64,000 nt of DNA from Oryzomonas sp. (lineage in GTDB: Bacteria; Desulfobacterota; Desulfuromonadia; Geobacterales; Pseudopelobacteraceae): NCBI GenBank assembly GCA_031292255.1, contig JARLHN010000009.1:1-64000 (forward strand). Reading direction: 5' to 3'. Position 1 is the stretch's first letter, and each line of letters opens with the position of its first letter. The translations under genes and the position numbers were made by a program. The notes under the pieces are model-generated. The model ran no database searches and was not told the DNA's origin. It saw only the letters and a program-made list of their open reading frames with translations. Positions 36,277 to 44,430 of the stretch are shown piece by piece.

Positions 36277-36310
36277 ATCGGGGCACCCTGCGGGGCGCCC
36301 CGATTTTTTT
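36277..36310 (+). terminator. Intrinsic terminator of the frd operon
   Basis: ATCGGGGC and GCCCCGAT form a GC-rich stem around a short internal CCCTGCGGG hairpin, directly followed by a run of seven T. This is a classical Rho-independent terminator. Confidence 0.88.
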
Positions 36311-36330
36311 GTCGAACATGAGGTCATTCA

Positions 36331-37251
36331 TTGGATTTCAGTTTCGTTCACCTGCGTTTTACCATTCATACCCGCGATATCTTCTCTCTGATTTCGTATC
36401 TGTACCGTAGCGGCCCGGACTTTGCCGAAGCCTTCAGGCGTCTTGTCTGCCGCAAGAAGGCTCTCGAATGTTCCAGCAGCCCCGGCTGTACTGACTGTCC
36501 CTATCGCGCTTTGTTCAGCCAGCAGCTCGGCGCCGATCCGTCCGCGGTGAGGTGCCATCAAAAACCCCCCTTACCGTTCATTTTTTCTTTTCCCGCCCAC
36601 GGCGACACATCAAAACAGGCGACCGACTTTACCTGCACGCTCGCCCTGGTGGGTAAGGCGTTCAATCATACAGCGGAATTCATTGGCGCCTTTCGTTCCC
36701 TGCTCGCAAAGGGACACAAGGCCGGGCAATTCGCCGAAGCAGCGGTCTTCCTGGTGGAATCGCTGGATTTTCACGGTAATCCAACTGCTATTGCCCGAGG
36801 AGAGGTTGCGCCGGACACGGGAAGCCTGGTCATTCTTGATGCCCAGGGTGTTGTCGACAGCCGTTGCCGGCCAACCGATGCCGTGGGGGTCACCTTCATA
36901 ACCCCGCTGAAGCTGGCAAAAACCGGTAAAATAATGTGCTCGTTCGATGCCGGGCAGTTCGTCCGTTCGCTGATGCGCAGGGTCTCGGCCCTGACATACT
37001 ATTATTGCGGCTACGAGATGCGGGACAACTTCCGGGAGTATGCCCATGCCGCCAACCGTATAGAGCTCCTGGAAGACAATTTTTTTTACGCCGATGCCGG
37101 CCGTCGATCCCCGGCACTGTCCGGCGTCATGGGTGATGGCGTCCTGAACGGCGATTTCAACGACCTCATGCCTTTTCTTGCACTGGGAGAGTATCTCCAT
37201 CTGGGCAAGGGCGCTTCCTACGGGATGGGACAGTACCGGTTGGCTTGGTAA
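36331..37251 (+). CDS. Cas6-like RAMP endoribonuclease, solitary
   Basis: The start is TTG 36331, preceded by GAGGT. The 306-residue protein ends with ALGEYLHLGKGASYGMGQYR, matching the glycine-rich C-terminus of CRISPR_Cas6-type RAMP proteins. It also has the middle motif VTFITPLKLAKTGKI and the helical RSLMRRVSALTYYYCG typical of that group. The N-terminus carries a cysteine cluster (CSSSPGCTDCPY). Cas6 enzymes cut CRISPR precursor RNA. No CRISPR array or other cas gene is visible in the window, so it may serve arrays elsewhere or have another RNA target. Catalytic residues cannot be assigned by reading. Confidence 0.75.
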   Translation: MDFSFVHLRFTIHTRDIFSLISYLYRSGPDFAEAFRRLVCRKKALECSSSPGCTDCPYRALFSQQLGADPSAVRCHQKPPLPFIFSFPAHGDTSKQATDFTCTLALVGKAFNHTAEFIGAFRSLLAKGHKAGQFAEAAVFLVESLDFHGNPTAIARGEVAPDTGSLVILDAQGVVDSRCRPTDAVGVTFITPLKLAKTGKIMCSFDAGQFVRSLMRRVSALTYYYCGYEMRDNFREYAHAANRIELLEDNFFYADAGRRSPALSGVMGDGVLNGDFNDLMPFLALGEYLHLGKGASYGMGQYRLAW

Positions 37252-37272
37252 ACTAGTACGTTGTTACACATA

Positions 37273-37310
37273 GAGTCCCCTTCCCCAGCGGGGGAGGGTA
37301 AGGGAGGGGC
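37273..37310. repeat. G/C-rich dispersed intergenic hairpin
   Basis: GTCCCCTTCCCC, AGCG and GGGGAGGG form a hairpin followed by TAAGGGAGGGGC. Related words recur at 40381, 40451, 54066, 57927 and 58022, so this is a member of a dispersed repeat family. Confidence 0.65.
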
Positions 37311-37453
37311 GGCTCATGGGGCTATATGCGCAACTTCCAGTGTTACAAGGCCATCGTATCCCGCCGCGCGGTTTTGACTCGAAACTTTGTATGCCTCTCG
37401 GTATAATTGACGTGAAATCATAATTACTGTATTTTTAAAAGTCTTGGAGAAAC

Positions 37454-38290
37454 ATGGTAAAGCAAGCCGTACATACCGTGTCAATTGACCTCGAAGACTG
37501 GTTTCACGTCTGCGGTCTCAAGCATCAACCGCATATCCCGCCGGACGCCGGGCGTATCCGGCAGGCCACGGAGGTATTGCTTGACCTTTTTGAAGGATTT
37601 AGGGTAAAAACAACCTTTTTTGTCCTTGGAAGCGTGGCCGAGGCTGACCCGGAATTGGTGCAAAGCATTCACCGGCGGGGGCATGAGATCGCTTCACATG
37701 GCTATTCCCATCGTCTGGTTCACGAGCTAAGCCCTGAGCAGTTCAACGAAGAATTGCAGAAGACAGAGGACGCCATCATGGGGATCACCGGCAACCGGCC
37801 GGTCGGATTTCGCGCACCCCAGTGGTCGGTAACAGCCCATACCCCCTGGTTTGACGAGATTCTTGCGCAACGCGGCTATTTGTACGACTCAAGCCGCAAC
37901 CCGCTCCCCTTTGTGGGGGACCGGAACGCCACGCGCCACCCGTACCGGATACAGACGGCGCACGGGACGTTGTGGGAAATTCCGCCCATGGTGTCACCGT
38001 CGCTTGTTGGGAATCTGCCAACCGGCGGGGGATGGGGGTTTCGCCTGTTTCCGTTCGCCATGATTATTTCGACGGTCGAGGGGTACGGACGTGCCGACAG
38101 GCCGGCAGTTCTGTACCTGCACCCCCGCGATGTAGATCCCAAGGGGCCGCGGCTTAAGCTCCCGTTCCTGAAGCGTTTCGCATCCTATGGGACACGGCGG
38201 GATGCGTTGCCGCGACTGCGAAGGCTTTTGGGGCGCTACACGTTTACCACCTTGCGGGAACAGGTCGATTCATGGCAGTCTGCATCCTGA
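37454..38290 (+). CDS. Polysaccharide deacetylase, NodB/XrtA-locus type
   Basis: This 278-residue NodB-fold protein has TVSIDLEDWFHV (catalytic and metal-binding acidic residues), TTFFVLGSVAEADPEL and the metal-binding HEIASHGYSH. It lacks a signal peptide. The late segment VLYLHPRDVDPKGPRL matches the exopolysaccharide/PEP-CTERM-associated deacetylase subfamily. It should remove N- or O-acetyl groups from a glycan or glycolipid. It is the first gene of the left lipid-like cluster and overlaps the glycosyltransferase gene by 19 bases. Confidence 0.87.
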   Translation: MVKQAVHTVSIDLEDWFHVCGLKHQPHIPPDAGRIRQATEVLLDLFEGFRVKTTFFVLGSVAEADPELVQSIHRRGHEIASHGYSHRLVHELSPEQFNEELQKTEDAIMGITGNRPVGFRAPQWSVTAHTPWFDEILAQRGYLYDSSRNPLPFVGDRNATRHPYRIQTAHGTLWEIPPMVSPSLVGNLPTGGGWGFRLFPFAMIISTVEGYGRADRPAVLYLHPRDVDPKGPRLKLPFLKRFASYGTRRDALPRLRRLLGRYTFTTLREQVDSWQSAS

Positions 38291-38934
38291 TCCCGGCTTT
38301 CAACGCCGAAAATACCCTGGACGCGGTCCTGCATGACTGTTCCATCCTGGGGAATCCGCTGGTGGTGGTGGATGACGGGTCGCGGGATGCCACGGCGGAT
38401 ATCGTTACCGGCCATGGGGCTATCCTGCTGCGTCATGAACGCAACCTGGGCAAGGGGAGGGCGCTCAAGACCGGTTTTGCCTGGGCCCTGGACCATGGTT
38501 TTGAAGCTGTCGTAACCCTTGATGCCGACGGCCAGCATGATGTGTCCTCGGTTCCTCGGGTTGTCGCCGCAGCCCGGGAGGGCGGTTTTGACATCCTGAT
38601 CGCCTCACGTTACCGCCAGTTTCAGGAGATGGGTGGTTTGCGCAAGGTCTGGAACCGTTTCGGCGTCTGGTGCATGAGGAAGCGGACAGGGTTTGAAATC
38701 AGCGACAGCCAGTCCGGGTTCCGTTGCTATTCCGGCCGCCTGCTCCGTTCGGTCACGCTCGATGCCGAAGGCTATAACCTGGAAATGGAGATCCTCATGA
38801 AGGCCTGGCGCAACGGATTTACAATCGGCTCGCTGCCGGTGCCGGCGCGGGTGGCCGATGGCCGGGCCACAAGCCATTTTCGGCCGGTACGTGATACCTG
38901 GAACATCTGCATGACATTTTTGCGCTTCATGTGA
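38272..38934 (+). CDS. Family 2 glycosyltransferase
   Basis: This 220-residue GT-A protein has ILIPAFNAENTL at the N-terminus, VVVDDGSRDATADIV near residue 35 and the metal-binding DADGQHD near 84, all GT2 hallmarks. It has no membrane helix, unlike DPM-type GT2 proteins with C-terminal helices. It probably transfers a sugar to a lipid carrier or to the lipid product of this cluster. It overlaps the deacetylase gene. Confidence 0.9.
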   Translation: MAVCILIPAFNAENTLDAVLHDCSILGNPLVVVDDGSRDATADIVTGHGAILLRHERNLGKGRALKTGFAWALDHGFEAVVTLDADGQHDVSSVPRVVAAAREGGFDILIASRYRQFQEMGGLRKVWNRFGVWCMRKRTGFEISDSQSGFRCYSGRLLRSVTLDAEGYNLEMEILMKAWRNGFTIGSLPVPARVADGRATSHFRPVRDTWNICMTFLRFM

Positions 38935-38986
38935 TAAAAAAACGCGACAAAGTATCCGGGCAGTTTGAGCTCGTGGAGTGAAACGC

Positions 38987-40363
38987 ATGATTCAGACGTT
39001 GAAAAACTATACCAGGGAAAAAGTGCTCTCGTATCTTCTGGCATTGGCGACGAATTCATCGGATGAGACGCTGATCAAGATGACTCATCTGATGGAGCTG
39101 ATCCCCAAGAAGGTTTACTACAAGGACCGTATCCGCTGGATTCGCGGCCTTATCCGCGACAAACACCCCAGCATGGAGTTCCCTCGTCGCATCTTGCGCG
39201 ACCTGCATCCCAACCAGCGTGACAAGTGGATCAGCAATCTGGCCATAAACCACCTACTGAACGGGACCAACAAACGCAAGGAATGGGCCGACAGGAACGG
39301 TTTCTATCCCCCCTCCACCGTGGTGATCAGCCCGACCATGCGCTGCAACCTCTCCTGCTACGGCTGCTATGCCGGCGATTACGAGAAATCCCTGGAGCTG
39401 TCTCTGGACGAATTGGACTCGGTGCTGAACCAGCTCAAGGAGATGGGCATCTATTTTGCCGTCATCTCCGGCGGAGAGCCGTTCTTCATGGAGGGAATCT
39501 TCGATATTTTCCGGAAACACAGCGACATGGCCTTTCTGGTCTTTACCCACGGCGGCCTAATCGACGAGCAGATGGTGGAACGGTTGACCGAGGTGGGCAA
39601 CGTCATGCCTGCCTTCTCTTTGGAGGGCTACGAAGAGGAGACCGACGAACGGCGCGGAGCCGGCCATTTCAAAAAGGTCATGCGAGCCATGGATCTGCTG
39701 CACGAAGGTGGGCTCTCTTTCTGCGGTTCATTCACCCATTCCCGCAAGAACACGGATATCATCACCAATCCCCGCTACATCGACATGCTCCTCTCCAAGG
39801 GGGTTTTTGCCATGTGGCTGTTCTCCTACGTGCCGGTGGGACGCAAACCTGACCCGGAGTTGATGCCGACCCCGGAACAACGGGACCTCCTGCGCCGCAC
39901 GGTGATCGGCTACCGGGCCACCAAGCCGATGTTGTTCGTCGATTTCTGGAATGATGGTCCGATGATCTCAGGTTGCCTGGCCGGAGGGAGAAAATATTTC
40001 CACATCAACGCCAACGGCGACATCGAACCATGCGTCTTCTGCCACTTTGCCGTGGATAACATCCGCCGCACGTCTTTGCGCGATGCGCTGGCGTCGCCGC
40101 TGTTCCAGAGGATTCGTCGAAAACAGGGAGAACACGATAACCTTCTGCGTCCCTGCATGCTGATTGACCATCCCGATGCGGGCCGGGAACTGTTCGCCTC
40201 CGAGGGAGCCTATGCCACCCACGAGGGGGCCGACGAGATCTTTACCGGCCTGGCGGACAGCATGGATGACTATGCCCGCAGGTACAGCGAGATCGCCGAC
40301 GAGGCCTGGGATGCGGAATTCAAGGACCACCCGGTCAAAACGGGAAGGGTGTCGCGCACATAG
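38987..40363 (+). CDS. Radical SAM protein with SPASM-like C-terminus
   Basis: The start is placed at ATG 38987, eight bases after TGGAG. A GTG three codons upstream is possible. The 458-residue protein has the cluster motif C120-x3-C124-x2-C127 (CNLSCYGC) after a helical N-terminus of 115 residues, then the SAM motif VISGGEPFF. A C-terminal cysteine region (NANGDIEPCVFCHF) suggests an auxiliary cluster. The N-terminal helical domain is unusual for SPASM enzymes. It is not a cobalamin-type protein. Substrate unknown. Position next to a glycosyltransferase and acyltransferase suggests a lipid or glycolipid substrate. Confidence 0.85.
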   Translation: MIQTLKNYTREKVLSYLLALATNSSDETLIKMTHLMELIPKKVYYKDRIRWIRGLIRDKHPSMEFPRRILRDLHPNQRDKWISNLAINHLLNGTNKRKEWADRNGFYPPSTVVISPTMRCNLSCYGCYAGDYEKSLELSLDELDSVLNQLKEMGIYFAVISGGEPFFMEGIFDIFRKHSDMAFLVFTHGGLIDEQMVERLTEVGNVMPAFSLEGYEEETDERRGAGHFKKVMRAMDLLHEGGLSFCGSFTHSRKNTDIITNPRYIDMLLSKGVFAMWLFSYVPVGRKPDPELMPTPEQRDLLRRTVIGYRATKPMLFVDFWNDGPMISGCLAGGRKYFHINANGDIEPCVFCHFAVDNIRRTSLRDALASPLFQRIRRKQGEHDNLLRPCMLIDHPDAGRELFASEGAYATHEGADEIFTGLADSMDDYARRYSEIADEAWDAEFKDHPVKTGRVSRT

Positions 40364-40380
40364 TAACTTGGTAATATTAC

Positions 40381-40492
40381 GGAAAGTCCCCCTCCTTTGA
40401 CGGGAGGGGGTTAGGGGGTGGGTGAAGTAGCAACCTGCTCATTTCACATTGCAACCCCCCCGCCCTGCCCCTCCCCCGCAAGGGGGGAGGCG
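40381..40492. repeat. Pair of G/C-rich dispersed hairpins
   Basis: Two units lie in this gap. One has GTCCCCCTCCTTTGACGG with GGAGGGGGTTAGGGGGTGGG at 40385-40424. The other is C-rich with CCCCTCCCCCGCAAGGGG near 40466-40488. They belong to the same family as copies at 37273, 54066 and 57927. Confidence 0.65.
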
Positions 40493-40530
40493 ATTCTTTA
40501 TACTTACATTCACGAGTTTCATGGGACGAG

Positions 40531-41448
40531 ATGACACTCTACAGCGGGATCAACCTATTCCTCATCGACCTGTTCACCATGCTGGTGCCCCGCCGGCTGT
40601 TTCCTCCTGCCGCCTTTGTCTGGGGGATGCTTTTCTACCTCCTGCTGGGGGAAAAACGCCGAGGTTTCCGGGCAAACCTGCGAACCGTCACCGGCCGGGA
40701 CAATGTGGAGCAATTGGTTATTTCGGGATACTACAAGTATGCCCGCAACTGGTGCGACGTGATGCTGATGATGCGGCTGACCGGCCACAGGTTGCAGACC
40801 CTTATCGGCCGGCGCAGCACCCAGGAACCGCTGGATGACGCCCTCGCCGCGGGAACCGGTGCGATCCTGGTTTCGCCGCATTTGGGTAATTGGGAGCTGG
40901 GCGGACTCGGGTTGGCCGACTTTGGGTACAAAATCAACGTGCTCACCTTCCGGGAGCCGGACGAAAAGGTCAACGAACTGCGGGAAAAGGTACGCGGCGA
41001 GCGCGGCATCGGCTTCATCTATGTCGATCGCGGCGATACCTCGCCGCTGGCGATCATCGAGGCGGTCAATGCCTTGCGGCGCAATGAGGTTCTCTGTCTG
41101 TTGGGAGAGCGCGACGGTTCATCCAATACCATCGCCATCGACTTTTTCGGCAAGCCGACCCCTTTTCCGGTCGGTGCCGCCTATCTTTCCCTGGCCAGCG
41201 GGGCGCCGGTCATCCCGGTTTTTGTGCCGCTTGAAGGGGGCGCCTATGCCACGTTGATGGATGGGCCGATCTATTTCAAGGGTGGTCACGAGGAACATGG
41301 ACAGGCAATCCGCAGCGGCATGGAGCGGTTGGCAGCGGTATTTGAGCGCTACATCGGGAAATATCCGGACCAGTGGTATAATTTCTTCGATTTTTGGGGC
41401 AAAGACCAATCTGCCGTGGAGACGCGAAGACGTGGAGAAGGACAGTGA
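40531..41448 (+). CDS. LpxL/HtrB-family lysophospholipid acyltransferase
   Basis: This 305-residue protein has one N-terminal membrane anchor (about residues 12-45). The family active site HLGNWE (His-x4-Glu) is near residue 116 and the substrate-region motif LLGERDGSSNT near 190. LpxL-type enzymes add acyl chains from acyl-ACP to lipid A or similar acceptors. The acyl carrier protein gene begins 33 bases downstream, so this enzyme may load or unload that dedicated carrier. It may attach the cluster's unusual acyl product to a membrane acceptor. Confidence 0.88.
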   Translation: MTLYSGINLFLIDLFTMLVPRRLFPPAAFVWGMLFYLLLGEKRRGFRANLRTVTGRDNVEQLVISGYYKYARNWCDVMLMMRLTGHRLQTLIGRRSTQEPLDDALAAGTGAILVSPHLGNWELGGLGLADFGYKINVLTFREPDEKVNELREKVRGERGIGFIYVDRGDTSPLAIIEAVNALRRNEVLCLLGERDGSSNTIAIDFFGKPTPFPVGAAYLSLASGAPVIPVFVPLEGGAYATLMDGPIYFKGGHEEHGQAIRSGMERLAAVFERYIGKYPDQWYNFFDFWGKDQSAVETRRRGEGQ

Positions 41449-41481
41449 CAAGAATTAAATTATTGGTGAGAGGAATTGTGA

Positions 41482-41739
41482 ATGAGTGAAGAGTTGATCC
41501 CGAAGGTGAAGCAAATGATCATCGAGAGCCTGCGCATCGAAGGTATGTCTCCCGATGAGATCGAAACCGACGCGCCCCTGTTCGGCGAAGGACTGGGACT
41601 TGATTCCATAGATGCCCTGCAACTGGTGGTGGCCATGGAAAAGGATTTCGGCGTCGTGGTGCCCGATGCGGCCACCGGCACAAAGGTATTCGCCTCGGTG
41701 CGCAGCATGGCGGATTACATTGCGGAACACAAAAAATGA
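41482..41739 (+). CDS. Acyl carrier protein
   Basis: This 85-residue acyl carrier protein has the phosphopantetheine attachment site in GLDSIDALQLV (Ser near residue 40), a DSI variant of the usual DSL. It begins with VKQMIIESLRIEG and keeps the acidic helix II. It is separate from the housekeeping ACP that would lie with fabF elsewhere. GAGAGGAATT precedes the start. Its stop overlaps the next radical SAM gene (ATGA). It is the likely carrier for intermediates of the ketosynthase/dehydratase set at 57-61 kb. Confidence 0.9.
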   Translation: MSEELIPKVKQMIIESLRIEGMSPDEIETDAPLFGEGLGLDSIDALQLVVAMEKDFGVVVPDAATGTKVFASVRSMADYIAEHKK

Positions 41740-43022
41740 AAGTGCTGTTCGTCTCGCCCGGCTGGGAGAAGGGGCGTCTGTGGGGGGAGTTGGCCTTCAA
41801 GTTTCCCACCCTGTCCCTGGCGTCGATTGCCGCCGTCACCCCCCCGGAATGGGACGTCGCCTTTGTTGACGACAATTTTGAAACCATAGACTATGCCTGC
41901 CACGCCGACCTCGTCGCCCTGACCGCCATGACCCCCCAGGCGCCCCGTGCTTACGAGATAGCCGACGGATTCCGCCGCCAAGGAAAGACGGTGGTCATGG
42001 GGGGCTTCCATGCCAGCAATCTGCCGGACGAAGCGCTTTGCCACGCGGATGCCGTGGTGGTGGGGGAAGGAGAGCTGGTCTGGCCGCAGCTTTTGTCCGA
42101 CTATCGTCAGGCGAGCCTCAAGCGCCTCTATCAGGCCGGCTCGCAAATGGAGATGGCGGACGTTCCCCGGGCCCGCCGCGAGATATTCACGGGCAAGCGT
42201 TATCTGCTCACCAATACCGTCCAGACTACCCGCGGCTGTCCCTTTGACTGCGAATTCTGCTCCGTGACCGCTTTCTACGGCCGCAGATACCGAAAAAGGC
42301 CGGTGGAAAACATCCTACAGGAGCTTGAGCAGCTCCGTAAAACCAACTCGTTCCTCTTTTTTGTGGACGACAACATTGTCGCGGACAGGAAGTATGCCCT
42401 GGAACTGTTTGCCGGCATGAAAGGCATGGCGTTCAAGTGGCTCTCCCATTCACCCATCGATTTTGCCGCAGACCGGGAATTGATGAAAGCGGCAGGGGAA
42501 TCGGGCTGCGTAGGGATGTTCGTGGGATTCGAATCCCTGAACCAGGAATCTCTGTCGGCCATGGGCAAGGTCACCAACCGGGCCCGCTCCTACCTGGAAG
42601 ACTCCCGGGCCTTTCGCGACAACGGCATAGGCATTCTGGGCTCGTTTGTCATGGGGTACGACGGCGATACCCCGGACATCTTCGAAAAGACGTTGCGCTT
42701 CTGCGAAGACGCCCGCCTGGAGGCGGCCATCTTTCCGATTCTGACACCCTATCCCGGCACCAGTGTCCGCCGCCGACTCGAGGCCGAGGGGCGCATTTTC
42801 TCCGATAACTGGCGCGACTACGACATGGAGCATGTTACCTTCCGGCCGCTCGGCATGAGCGTCGAACAGCTCCAGCAGGGGTATGAACAGCTTTGCAGCT
42901 CGTTCTACTCCTTTCGCTCCATCTACCGCCGCATCTTCAAACTGCACCGCTCGGTGCAGGTCTTCGGACCGATGAATTTCGGTTTCCGCGCGGCCCTGGG
43001 CCGCAGGAAGGTGTCGGCATGA
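41736..43022 (+). CDS. B12-binding-type radical SAM protein 1
   Basis: Residues about 1-130 form a B12-binding-like domain (MGGFHASNLPDEAL, DAVVVGEGELVWP). The radical SAM domain has C168-x3-C172-x2-C175 in TTRGCPFDCEFCSV, followed by ILTPYPGTSVRRRLEAEGR near the end. This architecture includes methylases (HpnP-like) and ring-forming enzymes (BchE, OxsB). Its ATG overlaps the acyl carrier gene, a strong hint that it acts on a carrier-bound substrate or is at least made with it. Substrate unknown. Confidence 0.87.
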   Translation: MKVLFVSPGWEKGRLWGELAFKFPTLSLASIAAVTPPEWDVAFVDDNFETIDYACHADLVALTAMTPQAPRAYEIADGFRRQGKTVVMGGFHASNLPDEALCHADAVVVGEGELVWPQLLSDYRQASLKRLYQAGSQMEMADVPRARREIFTGKRYLLTNTVQTTRGCPFDCEFCSVTAFYGRRYRKRPVENILQELEQLRKTNSFLFFVDDNIVADRKYALELFAGMKGMAFKWLSHSPIDFAADRELMKAAGESGCVGMFVGFESLNQESLSAMGKVTNRARSYLEDSRAFRDNGIGILGSFVMGYDGDTPDIFEKTLRFCEDARLEAAIFPILTPYPGTSVRRRLEAEGRIFSDNWRDYDMEHVTFRPLGMSVEQLQQGYEQLCSSFYSFRSIYRRIFKLHRSVQVFGPMNFGFRAALGRRKVSA

Positions 43023-43095
43023 CGAGGCAAGCTGTTCGTTCTTCGGCAGGCCTGTGCGACAGTTCGTTGCCGCACCGCCTGAGAGCGATACCATT

Positions 43096-44430
43096 GTGAC
43101 GGCCAGGACTCCGAGACTGCTTCTGGTCTATCCCGCCACTCACAAGCTAGGCTGGGTGCGTCGTTTTCAGCTCCCTTCGCTCTCCTTGAAGCAGGTTGCC
43201 GCGGCAACACCGCCCGGATGGGAGGTGCTGCTGGCCGATGAGGTTCATGAAGACATCCCCTTTGACGGCGATTTCGACCTGGTGGGCATCACGGCCATGA
43301 CCCATCAGGCGGCACGGGCCTATCAGATCGCCGACCGCTTCAGACAACGGGGCATCCCGGTGGTTCTTGGCGGCATCCATCCAACGGTGCTTCCCGATGA
43401 GGCGCGACAGCATGCGGATGCAGTGGTGATCGGCGAGGCTGAGCCGGTCTGGGCACAGCTTTTGAGCGACTTGCAAGCAGGGCGCATGGCGCCGCTCTAC
43501 CGCTGTGTCCCCCATGGTGATCGCCTGGAGATACCCTGGTCGCGGCGCGACTTTCTGGCGGGCCGCAACTACCTTACCACCCAGACCCTCCAGGCCAGCC
43601 GCGGCTGCCCCTACGACTGCCCGTTCTGTACGGTCACCCCCTATTTCGGACGCACCTTCCGCTATCGCGATCCCGACGACATCCTGGCGGAATTGCGTTC
43701 CTTCGACCGCAAGCTGACGGTGCTGCTCGACGACAATATCCTGGGCGACCCGGAACGGGCCAAACCGATCCTGCGCGGCATGGCCGGGTTGGGGCTGCGC
43801 TGGGGCGGGCAGGCCAATCTCCGGTTTGCCGAAGATCCCGAGATGGTGAGCCTGTTGGCGAAATCCGGCTGCATCGGCATCTTTGTCGGCATCGAATCGG
43901 TATCCGGCCCCCAGGCCAACCATCCCAAGACCGGCAGCAACACCAGCCAGGCCGACTTGATCAAGCGTGTCCGGGATACCGGTATCGTGCTGGAGGCCTC
44001 GATGATCTTCGGCTTCGATGACCACGATGAAAGTGTTTTCGAGACCACGATCCGGTATCTGGAGGAGTGTGCACCCAGCATTCCGACCTTTCACATCCTC
44101 ACCCCCTATCCCGGCACGGCGCTGTTCGAACAGTTTGACCGGGAGGGACGCATGCTCCACAAGGAGTGGCAGCGTTATGACCATAACCAGGTGGTCTTCC
44201 GCCCCAAGCTGATGACGCCGGAGCGGCTGTACCAGGGGTGGCGGGCTGCGCGCCGGGAGGTCTACCGCTGGCCGTCGATCTTCTCGCGGGTCATGCAGGG
44301 GAACGGCAGGTTCGTCAATCTGGCCTACAATGTCCTGCGCCGGGGCGGTGTCTACGGGGACGAGGAGATCGTGCTGCCGGGTGGTCAAATGCCTGTGACG
44401 TCCGGCATTGATCACGGAATGAAGCCATGA
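43096..44430 (+). CDS. B12-binding-type radical SAM protein 2
   Basis: The start is uncertain. GTG 43096 gives MTARTPRLLLVYPATHKLGW, matching where the family begins. An in-frame ATG-less extension to 43054 is also open. The protein of about 444 residues has the B12-binding-like motif GGIHPTVLPDEARQHADAVV and the radical SAM motif C171-x3-C175-x2-C178 in SRGCPYDCPFCTV. It is closely similar in layout to protein 1 (SLSL core, PGTALFEQFDREGR end), so the pair may be duplicates or consecutive enzymes. The next gene overlaps by four bases. Confidence 0.85.
   Translation: MTARTPRLLLVYPATHKLGWVRRFQLPSLSLKQVAAATPPGWEVLLADEVHEDIPFDGDFDLVGITAMTHQAARAYQIADRFRQRGIPVVLGGIHPTVLPDEARQHADAVVIGEAEPVWAQLLSDLQAGRMAPLYRCVPHGDRLEIPWSRRDFLAGRNYLTTQTLQASRGCPYDCPFCTVTPYFGRTFRYRDPDDILAELRSFDRKLTVLLDDNILGDPERAKPILRGMAGLGLRWGGQANLRFAEDPEMVSLLAKSGCIGIFVGIESVSGPQANHPKTGSNTSQADLIKRVRDTGIVLEASMIFGFDDHDESVFETTIRYLEECAPSIPTFHILTPYPGTALFEQFDREGRMLHKEWQRYDHNQVVFRPKLMTPERLYQGWRAARREVYRWPSIFSRVMQGNGRFVNLAYNVLRRGGVYGDEEIVLPGGQMPVTSGIDHGMKP

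Noticed and set aside
37374-37407. Promoter TTGACT with TATAAT upstream of the deacetylase gene
   Set aside because: The hexamers are too far apart (22 bases) for a standard sigma-70 promoter, although the TATAAT at 37402 alone could still be a -10 box.
36331-37454. CRISPR array beside the Cas6-like gene
   Set aside because: No regularly spaced direct repeats were seen on either side. The G/C-rich element at 37273 is a single hairpin.
43147-44415. Long minus-strand open frame opposite B12-type radical SAM gene 2
   Set aside because: The sense frame carries the CxxxCxxC cluster motif and B12-like region; the antisense frame has none.
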